DNA of 64,000 bases from positions 119,671 to 183,670 of the forward strand of contig WTPW01000765.1 in the NCBI GenBank assembly GCA_009809945.1, given 5' to 3'. Positions within the stretch are counted from its first letter, which is position 1. Each line of letters begins with the position of its first letter. The position numbers and the translations under genes were made by a program. This document shows, one piece after another, positions 1 to 10,627 of the stretch. This stretch comes from Gigaspora margarita. Taxonomy: Eukaryota > Glomeromycota > Glomeromycetes > Diversisporales > Gigasporaceae. The notes under the pieces were generated by a model. It had not been told where the DNA came from. It made no database searches and saw nothing but the letters and a program-made list of their open reading frames with translations.

Positions 1-226
1 TTGGAAAGATTAAATTTGTACCGGGAAATGAGTATTTGTAACCGATGGTTGGGTCTGTTATGAGGGGCATGGGATATAAATTTTATAAATATATAAAAAT
101 GTTTTTAGCAAAAGATTTGTAAATAAAAAAAATTTAATAAATAAAAAGTTTTAATTATATTTTTAATTGGTTATAACTTATATGATGATAATATTGATAA
201 TAATCAGTCTAAATTGATATGATATT

Positions 227-432
227 GATTACTATTTAAATTGATAAAAATTGATTACTATCTAAATCGATAAAAATCGATTACTATCTAAATCGATAAA
301 AATCGATCACTATCTAAATCGATAAAAATCGATTACTATCTAAATCGATAAAAATCGATAGTGGGGATTGTAATCGATATATATTTTAGCCGTTATACAT
401 CGATACTATTCGAGTTGCAAATTTTGGTGATG
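227..432 (+). repeat. Five-unit 26-bp tandem repeat plus junction sequence
   Basis: Five head-to-tail 26-bp units (gattactatctaaatcgat + aaaaatc) fill 227-356, followed by a unique junction (gatagtggggattg...gcaaattttggtgat) to about 432. The same arrangement lies inverted at 9950-10140, so the two copies face each other across about 9.5 kb. A degenerate third piece with a gcaaattttggt end lies near 21000-21145. It may be a terminal structure of a large element or a dispersed satellite-linked repeat. Confidence 0.8.
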
Positions 433-789
433 CAACTTTCAATTAGGGACCAAAGAAGGTTTACTTATTAGTTTTTAGGGTTAGGGTTAAGGTTAGTATT
501 ATTAAGGTTAGAATTAGGGCGCTGACATTTATTAGGTAATATTTTAGGGGGTGGGGGGTCAAGAAAAATCTTACCTTAGTTAAATTTGATTGGCTAAAAT
601 TCTATTTATAGATCTTACCTGGGGTGAGGGATAAGCCCCTATAGTAAATGAATATTAGGTAATAAATGTCAGCGCCCTTAGAATTAGGTTTATTATTTTG
701 AATTCTAAAAATAGAAAATCCTGTGTAACTATAGTAAAAATAGCAAAATACCATAGTGGAAATAGTAGCTCCCTAAATTTATTATAAAT
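432..789 (+). repeat. Dispersed non-coding repeat R1, interrupted by a MITE
   Basis: The segment starting aactttcaattag, running through ggtttacttattagttttta and ending near aatagcaaaataccat, recurs at 57417-57597. The copy here carries the MITE at 517-677; the other copy lacks it. No coding potential is visible. The telomere-like ttagggttaggg at 476-487 is part of this repeat; the other copy has a degenerate version. Confidence 0.7.
517..677. mobile_element. 161-bp MITE with 9-bp target duplication (Mutator-like)
   Basis: Terminal inverted repeats begin gggcgctgacatttatta at both ends. They are flanked by a perfect 9-bp direct repeat, ttagaatta, at 508-516 and 678-686. A 9-bp duplication is typical of Mutator-like elements. 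The interior is G-rich (ggggtggggggtc) and non-coding. Confidence 0.88.
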
Positions 790-790
790 A

Positions 791-1260
791 TTAGGCTATA
801 CAAACTTATACTATTGGTTTTCATATCTCAGCCGGGTCAGTGAGGTGGAGTTTTGAAATTTTAATTTTTTAATATATTAGCTAATAGAAATTTTCTATTT
901 ATTATTATGCGAACAAAGCAAAATTTTAATATAGTAAAGATTATTAATCAATTACATATATAAATAATAATAACAAATATAAAACTTTAACTTTTACTAA
1001 AACGTGCCTATGGTGTTATTGATTAGTGCAATATGTTCTAAGAAAACAAAGTTAGCCTGTATAACAGTATAAAGAATAAAGTTTAAATTTTTGATGTATG
1101 AAATTTTTTATCGAGTATCCGGGTTGTAAAACAATAAAATTTTTAAATAAAATTTTTTTTATTAAAAAATTTTTTTAAAAAAAATTAAAATCTGAGTCGC
1201 CGGGTCATGAAAGGTTACTTGATGATATGAAAACCAATAGTATAAGTTTGTATGGCCTTA
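791..1260. mobile_element. 470-bp MITE with ~37-bp terminal inverted repeats
   Basis: The left end (taggctatacaaacttatac) and the right end (gtataagtttgtatggcc) are inverted copies over about 37 bp, including ctattggttttcatat. The interior is AT-rich and non-coding. The target duplication is not clear, so the superfamily is unassigned. Confidence 0.8.
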
Positions 1261-2064
1261 TATAATTTTAAAAGTTTTATTTTTAAAAAAATTATTATAA
1301 TACATACTAAATTTTTCGTGAGAACATAAAATTACAAATTTATGTTCTCAAAAAACAAAAAATTTTTTTCAGAAATTCTTCACTGCTCGTATATATTAAA
1401 GTTACTAAAAACAAAAAAAAGTATTTACTTATAAATAATAAGAATAATAATAGAGAATTGCTATTTTCACCCTCCATTTTTGCTAATATCATTCTCCAGC
1501 TCGGTCTCTGACCCTTCCGACCCAGTCACATGTAATGTTGTACAAATAGAGATCACATGACTTTTGGATTCTTGCATTTCACCCAATTGGCTACACGAAA
1601 TCTGGGTCACTTGACCGTGTGCCAATAATAGCCAATCAAAATTTGAACCCGAAGGTAGGTTCAAATTAAACTACAAAATAAGCTACTCCACGATTGACAA
1701 TATTCGCTACATAGTAAAGTCCAAATTCTACTATGTAAATCGATTATATCGCGTAAGTAAACATATTTGGAAGATCAAAATACACATATAGTAAAAGTTT
1801 TAGCAAGATTGGAGAACATTTTATTATTTGACTTTTAACTTTTACGTTCGACGAAAAAATTAAAATTTTTAAAAAAATATATTTGACAAACGTAAAAATT
1901 AAAAGTTAAATAATAAAAAGTTCTCTAATTTGTATAAAAATTTGGTAGAATATGTATTTTGATCTTCTCAACATATTTACTTAAGCACTTAGGATCGATT
2001 TACATAGTAAAATTTAGACTTTACTATGTAGTAACCACTTGTGATCACTAAAAATCCTCTTTTT

Positions 2065-2692
2065 TTTTTTTTTCACTTAACAACCTTGCGCTACCTTTAT
2101 TAATTACTTTTTAAGTACAACGTACGAACTAATATTACATGGTATGCTATTACCCGGCATTCTACTAATGCCCAGGTATAGTTGCTGCACCAAGCCTTAT
2201 TCCTCCCAGCAAACTCCGCCGAATCGCACGGTCGTAAGCTTGTTGGTACGGATCGCAGTCCGGACATGCCGCCATGAGTTCTTGAAGTATCCTTTCAGAC
2301 TTTGACCTCTTAATACATCTCATGACTTCGGTTATTCAAATCAGTAGTTCTGACTCAAGGACGATCCTGGGGTTTTGATTTCAACCACTGCGGCACCACT
2401 TCCATTCGGAATGCCTGTGGCCGGGTCTCTTTCACAACGAGAGTACAACTGGCCACACGTGCACTTTTGGTGCCTAATTTGAGTAGTCCGCCCGAAGGTT
2501 CCACACCAGCTGCCATACCTGCAACCCAACTACAGGAATTGCCTATTTAAGCTCTCTGATTATGCAGAGCCTCTTTCCCAATTTGGTGACCTGCATTATG
2601 GATTTTTAAGATTTCGCCGCCACCGAAAATCGAACCGGCAACCTTCCAATTTGCATCCTTGGAGCATAACCGCTATGCTATCGGCCCGGAGG
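2065..2692 (-). mobile_element. SINE-1: tRNA-headed retroposon, minus orientation
   Basis: This is a GC-richer island in AT-rich DNA, flanked by an 18-bp direct repeat starting actaaaaatcctc (2047-2064 and 2693-2710), with a T-run on the left that is the poly(A) tail on the minus strand. Read on the minus strand, the head at 2692-2620 is tRNA-like, with an A-box-like tagcatagcggttatgc and a B-box-like ggttcgattttcg. A core at about 2450-2560 (ccacacgtgcacttttggtg and onwards) is shared with SINE-2. Short ORFs across it are spurious. Confidence 0.87.
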
Positions 2693-2710
2693 ACTAAAAA
2701 TCCTCTTTTT

Positions 2711-4317
2711 ATTAAGCCAAGTTTTGGTTAATGGCTATCTGTTTTACATTTGTACTAAATTTAGTACAATAGAAAAAAATATTTTTTGAGCCAGATATTT
2801 AATAAATTTTATTCAGATTTTACTAAAATAAAATTTGATATTAGACTAATATCTGTGCACAATTTGAATAATATTTATTAATAAAAATTTTTTATAAATC
2901 AGGTTTAAAACTATTGTATTTTTTTGAAAATTTCCCGTACTTAATTTAGTACAGTAATAAAAATTAATATTGCTAAAAATTTTTGATAAAATTGTAAAAA
3001 TATAAAATTTTTAGATTATTTTGGTTCTAATTTAATTGTAAAAAAATTATTTTATTTAAAAAATAATTTTTTAAAATAGTTTATATAAGCCAGCTTTATG
3101 GTAATACAAGTCTAAATATAGTTAGTCTATTTCTATATTTGTATAGTAAATCATATGTTTTTATTAATAAATTTTATAAAAAAATTGCTAAACTTAAATT
3201 TCTTATAACTTTTTATCTACTGATCCAATTTTAAAGATTTTACTACTATTAAAATCAGAAAAGCTAGTTCTACAATATATTAAAATTTGAAAGAAATTTA
3301 ATCAAAAATTTTACTAGTTATATTTTTTTAAAAATTTGACTAAAACTTTAGTATTAAAAAAAATATATAAATAATTTTATTATTTCTAATATATTGTATA
3401 TTAATATAATATATTAAAATTTTATAATTAATAATTTATTTAATTTAACTAAGTTTTTGGGATTAAATATACTATTGTTTAAATAATAAAAATAAATAAA
3501 ATATATTTTATTTAAATTTTTTTTAAACTTAATTATTGAATTTTATATTGAATTATTATATAAATCTTTAAAAATCTATAACTTTTGTTCCACTAATCCA
3601 ATTTAGATAATTTAACTATCAAAATGATTCTCTTAATGAGATAATCATTTTGATAATTAATTATTTAAATTGGATCAGTAGATCAAAAGTTATAGGCTTT
3701 TTATTATTAAAATTGTAATGTCACAAAAATATATTAGTACTTTATTCAGTACTAAAACTTTTTTTTTTATATAATAACTTTAGATAAAATTTTACAGACT
3801 TTTTTGTAATTGTTATACCAAGTTACTTGTGTAATAGCACAAGGCAGCAGGTGATTTTAATTAGTTAACTTTGAAAAAACTAAAATTTTTTTAGATATTT
3901 ATTAATTTTTTTTAAAAAATTAAACAAATTTGAATTTTTTAAAAAAAATATTTAATCAAAAAATTATAAAACATTTTTTTAAAAAGATATTTTATATATA
4001 CACAGGTATTATATATATTTTTTTGATTGCTTATTAATATGAAAAATTTGAGTTATTGTATTTTATTGAAGTGTATAAGAATAGTATATTATGTTTAATA
4101 AAATTATCAATATACAAAATTTTTTTTAAACTTGCTAATATAACTTTTGTTAAATTAGCTAACTTTTAAATATACCAAAATAACGTATAAATATATATTT
4201 ATATATTATATAAATTTAAATTAAAGTTAATAAGAAAAATTTTTCAAAATTTAAATTTTATAACTGTACTAAATTCAGTAGTTTGTACTAAATTTAGTAT
4301 AGCAAACGGATAGCCAT
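2711..4317. other. AT-rich interior of the Mutator-like element
   Basis: No coding potential is seen. One palindrome of about 130 bp (3570-3702) is visible: ataacttttgttccactaat faces an inverted near-copy around a centre near atgagataat. The rest is low-complexity A/T. Confidence 0.6.
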
Positions 4318-4495
4318 TAAAATAAACCCAAAGTGGCTCAATTTGAACCAAGTTCTGGTTCAAATAAACCTGAAGTTGTTAAATTCGAATAAGTTTGGGT
4401 TCATTTGAACCAGAATTTGGTTCAAATTTAGCCACTTTGGGTTCATTTTAACCAGAATTTGGTTCAAAATAAACCAATTTCTGGTTCAATAGAAA
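4318..4495. repeat. Short palindromic tandem repeats based on gaaccagaatttggttc
   Basis: Variants of gaaccagaatttggttcaa and of cccaaagtggctcaattt occur several times in both orientations. The block sits immediately inside the right terminal repeat of the Mutator-like element and can fold on itself. It is non-coding. Confidence 0.7.
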
Positions 4496-4985
4496 GAGGA
4501 TTTTTAGTGATTGCAAGTAGTTGCTACATAGTAAAGTCTAAATTTTACTATGTAAATCGATCCTAAGTGCTTAAGTAAATATGTTTAGAAGATCAAAATA
4601 CATATTCTACCAAATTTTTATACAAATTAGAGAACTTTTTATTATTTAACTTTTAATTTTTACATTCATCAAATATATTTTTTTAAAAAATTTTAATTTT
4701 TTTATCGAACGTAAAAGTTAAAAGTCAAATAATAAAATGTTCTCCAATCTTGCTAAAACTTTTATTGTATGTGTATTTTGATCTTCCAAATATGTTTACT
4801 TAAGCGATGATAATCGATTTGCATAGTAGAATTTGGACTTTACTATGTAATGAATATTGTCGATCGTGGGGTAGCTTATTTTGTAGTTTAATTTGAACCT
4901 ACCTTCGGGTTCAAATTTTAATTGGCTATTATTGGGACACGGTCACGTGACCCGGATTTCGTATAACCAAATCATTGGTCGAAAT

Positions 4986-6285
4986 CAGGGACACAGAAAA
5001 ATATTGATTTATATAGATCAATATAAATCGATATTTTTAGGCCAAATTATAAGGAAATCGATATTTTTCAATTTTTTATGCAGTGTAACCACACCACTTC
5101 AGGAGAAATTAAAAGTATAATTTGGGCCGGGCAATATGAATTTGGCCAATCTAAATTGTCAGCAGGTTTCAAAAATGTAGACAATCAACAAACAAAATTT
5201 TTATTAACTTTCCAAAAAAACATGTACTTAGATACTGATCACATTATTAAATGTTATACCAAATCTTAAATTCTTATTGGTCAATTATGGGTATATCAAT
5301 ATAAATTGATATTTTTGACTATATCAATTAGTATTTCGATCTGTATCTAATCAATTCAGATGGATCTGATAATTCAGATTAAATACGGATATCCGTATCT
5401 GTTAATTTTTAAGGATAGATCTGTAATGCATTACGAATTATGGATAAGGATTATCCAGATTATAATCCTAGATATCTTTTATATGATTGGTTGATTTGAA
5501 TCAATAACTGATAAACTTCAGTAGTAAGCTTAATATATGAGTGTAGTGTTTCAAGTGAAAAGGGCACCTCAGCTTTTTTTCTTGGCAGCACTCATATATA
5601 GACTGACTTAAAACATAGAAACAAAACAAATATTTGTGTTTCGATATGCTGTTAATGAATGTCTTCATAAGTTTTAAGAATGAAATATCGAAATCTTAAC
5701 TAACCAAATTAAATTAAACTATTTGATAATATTTCAGAAAATTTGAACAAGATAATGGCATTAATAAAAGTCTGCAATTTTACATTTGGATCTAGGATTT
5801 TCTAAAAAGCAAATGAAATGATTCGGAAGGTAGTATTTACGGTGTCTTTTCCCATGTCGCAACAGAGATTTTATTAAGACAAAAGTTTACATTTGCCAAT
5901 ATTTATGGATTCAGAGTCATTATGTCATCAGTTTGAATGTTTAAATCCAAAAATTATAAGTGATATCGAATGAACACCTGTAAGCAATAGATTTTATACA
6001 TTTAATTATTTTGGTTTTAATGCAATCAGAAATAAATAAAGTTTATCAAATGAATAAAGACATTGCAAGTTCTTGCTCAGCATTACTTACGCATAGAATA
6101 ACATATAAAATATAAATAGAATCTGGATTTAATAATTGAATCCAGATTTATCCAAATTCAGATTGTCATCCAGATACACCAAAGACAATTTGAATTTAAT
6201 CCGAATGGCTCTTAGAAATTAGAATCAAAACACTAATATTGATAGATATTTTTGCCAAATCAAACTGATATTTTTTGTGTTCCTG
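4986..6285. mobile_element. 1.3-kb hAT-type element nested in the Mutator-like TIR
   Basis: The termini are cagggacacag... and ...tgtgttcctg. They are flanked by gtcgaaat (4978-4985) and gtcaaaat (6286-6293), an 8-bp target duplication with one mismatch, as in hAT elements. The left TIR of the host element supplies the uninterrupted site. A short open stretch at 5078-5269 has amino-acid-like composition but no recognisable domain. No transposase is visible, so it is non-autonomous or decayed. Confidence 0.82.
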
Positions 6286-6416
6286 GTCAAAATGCAAGAA
6301 TCCAAAAGTCACGTGATCACTATTTGTACTACATTACATATGACTGAGTTGGAAGGGTCAGAGGCTGAGCTGGAGGGTGGCATTAGCAAAAATGGGGGTG
6401 AAAATAGCAATTCTCT

Positions 6417-6779
6417 AATAATAATAATAATGCATTTATTAGTTTACTTATGCTAATAAACCTACTATAAATAAGCTACCTTTTTTGGGACAAAAATTAT
6501 ACAAAAAAAACATAGGATAGCTTATTTTCGAATTGTTTAATTTTTTAAAAAATTAAAAAACGTACTAATAAAAAGTTGTCCAAATAACGTAAAATTTTTA
6601 TTGTAAGTATATTTTTGTGTTATGAACAAGTTTACTTAATGGCACTTTTGAGATTTACTTAGTAAAATTTGAACTTTTATATGTCGCAACAAGAATGTAT
6701 TTTTTGAGATTTTTGAAAAAATTCAAAGAGTAGCTTATTTTCGGAGTAGCTATTTTTGGGAATATACGGTAATTAACTT
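6417..6779. other. Repeat-derived spacer
   Basis: AT-rich DNA with short motifs such as ataagctacctttttt and gtagcttattttcg that recall the agctacc MITEs elsewhere in the window. No coding potential is seen. Confidence 0.5.
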
Positions 6780-8441
6780 TAATTTTTATCTTATTTCCCA
6801 AAATGCATTTGGTTCAGGATGAATTGAATAATAATTTTCTTCACCGTCCTCTATTACTTTTTTTATATAATTAGATGTTCTTGATGATATATTAGTCAAA
6901 TTAATAATTTTCAAGTTATCTCTTGATACTAAACATAAATAACAAGAACTTCTTGATGCAGATGACTAGTAAACATTAGCCATCTTACTGGCTTCAAGAA
7001 AATCAGCTAATAATATTGAAATTTGTGAGACAAATGTTATTAAGTTACTACAAATGATAAAACTAAGCTCTGGACCATTAGCAATGGGTTTGAGTAAAAT
7101 TCTTAAACATTCATGAAAGATGTTCTTTGTAATTTTTGAAATTTTTTAGAATTTTTTGTTGTGGAATCTTTAGCTTTTAAGATAGCTAGATACCTAATTA
7201 AAGTTTTAGATTCTGGCTTGTTTCGCTAGGAGTTAGGAATATTATCTAGAGTTTGAATCTGGTTTTATTTGATTAAAACTGATTTTATAATATAAAAAAT
7301 AAAACTGATTCCAAATGCTAATATTAACTAAGGATAAAAATATGGGATGTCTGAAAGATTTTCCCATATGGTCTAGGGTTGTTGTATCAGAATAAAGGAT
7401 TATCAATAGTAATCATTGACCAAGAATTAATGATGATTCTTTTCGTTCTTACCAGAGGCAATTATATTGCTTTTCAAAGATATAGCACTTTATATTATTT
7501 TTTATCTCCTTTTTATTTACAAATTAAGAACTAATTGCTGATTTATACTATTAATTATTAATAAAAATTTTATTGTCTTTATTAATGATTGATAGTAAAA
7601 TGTATACTTAATGCCTTGAAATGTTATAATAGAAATTTCTTTGAACATCATATGAGGGATTGTTAAATTATCTAGAAATTCATTTCCAAACTTTGTTGTT
7701 GAAGAAAGAGGCAAAACATTTAGATTTGAATGCTTATTAAAAATTTTATAAAAGTATCACTAACCAAATTAGACAGTTGATATTTACTAATAATTTTCAT
7801 AAATTTACGATATACATTGTTGGGGCAATTAAATTCATATAGATATAGAAGGTTATGAATTGCATCATCAGATGAAGCACCATTGTAGTTTTTTGGATCA
7901 ATTTTGATAGTTATAAAAGAAGACTCAGAATCTGCTAAAAGATGCTCTATTTTCATATTGTAATTATCGAAATAAGGTAATGCTAATATATCTTTGTTCT
8001 AACATGCAATTATTATATAAGATTTTATAACTTATTCATACAATTATTATATAAAGTTTTATAACTTGTAATAGCATTTATAACGCAACTAATTTTATAT
8101 GTCATTAAATTTTTATTATAGTTATTTTTTGGTTGCATAGAAGAATCTAACCCAAAATTTGATATAATTTTGTTCTTATTTAAGTATAATCATTAATTAT
8201 CATTTTAAAACTTTATTAACAAATTATTACTAATTTATCTATATATTATAGAAGTTTCATTTGTATAAGAATCAGAACTAGAACTATAGTTTGGAAGATT
8301 ATAAATGCTAGCATCCACTTGTTCATCAGGATCAGTTTGACTTGCTTTGTCATTAATATAAGGATGACTTTAAGAAATTTGTCGAGATAATGAATTAGAT
8401 TTTGAAAAATTACAAGAACAATAAGGACATTGCCAACACAT
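6780..8441 (-). pseudogene. Plavaka/KDZ-type transposase, degenerate copy 1
   Basis: On the minus strand it starts at ATG 8441 with MCWQCPYCSCNFSKSN, a C2H2-like finger that has lost its histidines. An acidic region and transposase core blocks follow, including STTKFGNEFLDNLTIPHMMF, a TFYYQSLIKTIK stretch, FEKQYNCLW, LLLIILYSDTTTLD and HPIFLSLVNIS, then FHECLRILLKPIANGPELSF and ILLADFLEAS. The LYSD...HPIFLSL pattern resembles the conserved 'SD...hPVYLtigNI' region of Plavaka transposases. It aligns throughout with copy 2 (13118-16928) but has frameshifts and stops, and homology ends near 6790, where the splice donor following FWEIR has been lost. It is divergent from the Q/N-rich fragment at 9546-9966. 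The Plavaka/KDZ assignment is by motif memory, not a search. Confidence 0.75.
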
Positions 8442-8448
8442 TTTGATA

Positions 8449-8960
8449 AAAAATAGAGAAATGGAAAAGTAGAGAAAAAATGAAAAGAAAAAAAGTAAAG
8501 AAACGAAAGAAAATAGAAGAAATAGAAAAGAAAGCAAATAAGAGAAAGAGAGAAAAACTGAATAAGAATGGTTAAAAAATGAAAAAAATGAAAGAGAATA
8601 AAAATACAAAAGCAAAAGAAAATGAAATAAACAAAAGAAAATAAATAAAAAAGCAAATAAGAAAATGAGAAAAAGAAATAAAAGCGAATTGAGTAAATAA
8701 AATAAATAAGAGAATAGAGAGATCGAAAGATGAATGATGAATCTGAAAATAAGCGATATTAAGTGATATAAGTGATATCAAATAAAAAAAAAGAAATAAA
8801 ATAAAAAAATAAAAGGGTGTTAGAACACCAGAAACTAAACTGAATTCTGTTCCTTGGATTTAAAAGAGAAAAGTGAATGACAAATAATAAAAAGAAAAAA
8901 AAAAGAATATTAAATTAAAGCAATTATCAATTATAAAGGATCAAAAAAAGAAAGTCTGTA
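8449..8960 (+). other. Strongly purine-rich tract upstream of Plavaka copy 1
   Basis: About 500 bp is almost only A and G on the plus strand (gaaaagaaaaaaagtaaag and similar), that is, a pyrimidine tract on the coding strand just before ATG 8441. Copy 2 also has a short pyrimidine-rich leader. The three open minus frames here (Phe/Leu/Ser-rich) result from composition and are not genes. Confidence 0.7.
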
Positions 8961-9149
8961 AGAATATCTAAAGGATAATATTCAGAGAATTTGCTTTGTA
9001 TCTGTTTATATCTATTTATATTGATTTATATCGATTTAAATCAATTTAACTTTATTTTTCAAATGAATTTCATATGCAAGAAAACATTGTAAACAACTAG
9101 CATCATATTATGTATGACCTAATATATGCAACATTAAATGAGAGCCGCC

Positions 9150-9285
9150 AAAAAAAAACTGAGCCATCGGGCTTTCAATTATCTTTTGTAATAAACATAA
9201 TCGATTTAATTTATTACTTAATTATTTAAATTGATTATGTCCATTACAAATATAATTGAAAGCCTAATGACTTGGGTTTTCTCAT
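9150..9285. repeat. Palindromic MITE-like hairpin
   Basis: The left arm (gccatcgggctttcaattat...cataatcgattta) and right arm (taaattgattatg...ataattgaaagcc) are inverted copies around 9220. The surrounding 8961-9545 holds nothing coding. Confidence 0.65.
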
Positions 9286-9545
9286 TAAACTCAGCTATGC
9301 AATAAATCTCATTACAAAATAATAATCAAAACAAAAAATAAGTATCTTTCAAATTTTTTTTCTTTAGTTATGTTTTTATCATTCAAATTTTTTTCGATCA
9401 GTACATTTTTTATAATTACATTTCAGTATTGTTTATTTTTTTTCTACTTACAATAAAATAAGTATACAAATAAGATAAGTAACTTTTTTTTTTCTTCTGA
9501 TATATTTTTCATCATTATGTTTTAATTTTTTTTTCCTGCTTATAA

Positions 9546-9966
9546 AAGCCTTTACAATTATTTAAATACAACGAATTTTTAGTGTTTGAAGGTAAAGACA
9601 TTTTTGAAATACTTTTTTGTAATTTTGGAACAATAAAAAATACAAAAAACTTACCTTCTACTACTCCTAATACACTACATAATAATGAACCACCTCAAAC
9701 TATTTGTTCTCAATCAGTTTCTAACCCTAAACAACTATCTTTAAATGTTTATTCTTAATCAGTTTCTTATGATGCCTCTGATCCCAAACAAACATCTCAT
9801 ACTTTTCTTTTTCAACCATCTCAATCAGTTTCTAATATACCATATAATTCTAATTATCCTCAACAAACATCTAATAATACTAACTCTCAAAAACAAACTT
9901 ATAATACTTATTGTAATAATTATGATTTATCATCAAAAAGTATTTTAATATCACCAAAATTTGCAA
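9546..9966 (+). pseudogene. Q/N-rich accessory family, copy A: 5' fragment only
   Basis: The open frame begins after a stop near 9545 (PLQLFKYNEFLVFEGKDIFE), continues as Ser/Gln/Asn-rich sequence with PQQTSNNTNSQ-like units, and reaches DLSSKSILISPKFASR near 9966. These blocks match copy B in order (FYKYNKFLLKK; PQQTSNTVN repeats; SSKGILSAQKIFSRM). One TAA interrupts it, where a Gln would be unremarkable. Homology stops exactly where the inverted satellite junction begins. It is head-to-head with Plavaka copy 1, as copy B is with Plavaka copy 2. No function is recognised. Confidence 0.65.
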
Positions 9967-10140
9967 GCCGAATAGTATCGATATGTAATGGCTAAAATAT
10001 ATATCGATTACAATCCCCACTATCAATTTTTATCGATTTAGATAGAAATCGATTTTTATCGATTTAGATAGTATGCGATTTTTATCGATTTAGATAGTAT
10101 GTGATTTTTATCGATTTAGATAGTAATCGATATGTAACAG
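9950..10140 (-). repeat. Inverted copy of the 26-bp satellite and junction
   Basis: The reverse complement of the 227-432 arrangement: junction first (caccaaaatttgcaagcc...caatccccactatc), then degenerate atttttatcgatttagatag units. It cuts off the copy A gene fragment. Confidence 0.8.
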
Positions 10141-10320
10141 TTTTAAAAAAAATGATTAAAATCAATTATTTAATCTGCCACAATAAATAACAATTTTAAT
10201 TAGTTTTTTTTAAATCGTATCAAATAATACCACCAATATTATTAACACAACACACTTTAATACAATTATCACAACACACTTATTGCACATATTTATTAAA
10301 TAAGTAGTAATACTAAACAT

Positions 10321-10627
10321 ATATTTTTTTAGCAAATCGAACAAGCACTTAATTTTTATTAATTACAGATAATTACAAATAAAAAATATGAAAAATATGC
10401 AATAAAAATCGTTAAATTGCTATAGCTAATCAAACCTATCAATAATCATCATCATTATAATAGTTATAATTGTTATATATTTTTTTAGCAAATCGAACAA
10501 GCACTTAATTTTTATTAATTACAGATAATTACAAATAAAAAATATGAAAATATGCAATAAAAATCGTTAAATTGCTATAGCTAATCAAACCTATCAATAA
10601 TCATCATCATCATAATAGTAATAATTG
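10321..10627. repeat. Direct duplication of ~150 bp
   Basis: The segment atatttttttagcaaatcga...caatcatcatcat is present at 10321-10470 and again at 10479-10627, with only a few differences. The second copy contains the 3' end of gene copy B (stop near 10582). The near identity suggests a recent tandem duplication. Confidence 0.85.

Larger units (their letters stand above)
1452..6416. mobile_element. Non-autonomous Mutator-like element with ~600-bp TIRs, 9-bp TSD
   Basis: The left terminal repeat (about 1452-2060, starting agagaattgctattttcacc) is matched in inverse orientation by 4497-4979 continued at 6286-6416. The right copy is split by the hAT element at 4986-6285. Both ends are flanked by aataataat (1443-1451, 6417-6425), a 9-bp duplication, though low in complexity. 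Long TIRs plus 9 bp fit Mutator-like elements. The small ORFs in each TIR (MNLPSGSNF...) are mirror copies of terminal-repeat sequence, not genes. I see no transposase inside. A SINE is inserted just inside the left TIR. Confidence 0.8.

Noticed and set aside
476..512. Telomere-like ttagggttaggg
   Set aside because: Only two exact units, inside dispersed repeat R1, whose second copy has a degenerate version; no array.
2341..2529. 62-aa minus frame; similar frames at 19059-19271 and 19332-19571
   Set aside because: All lie within SINE-1 or SINE-2, which are non-coding retroposons with tRNA heads.
8246..8781. Three open minus-strand frames, Phe/Leu/Ser-rich, resembling membrane proteins
   Set aside because: They arise from the purine-rich tract; all three frames are open at once and none has conserved motifs.
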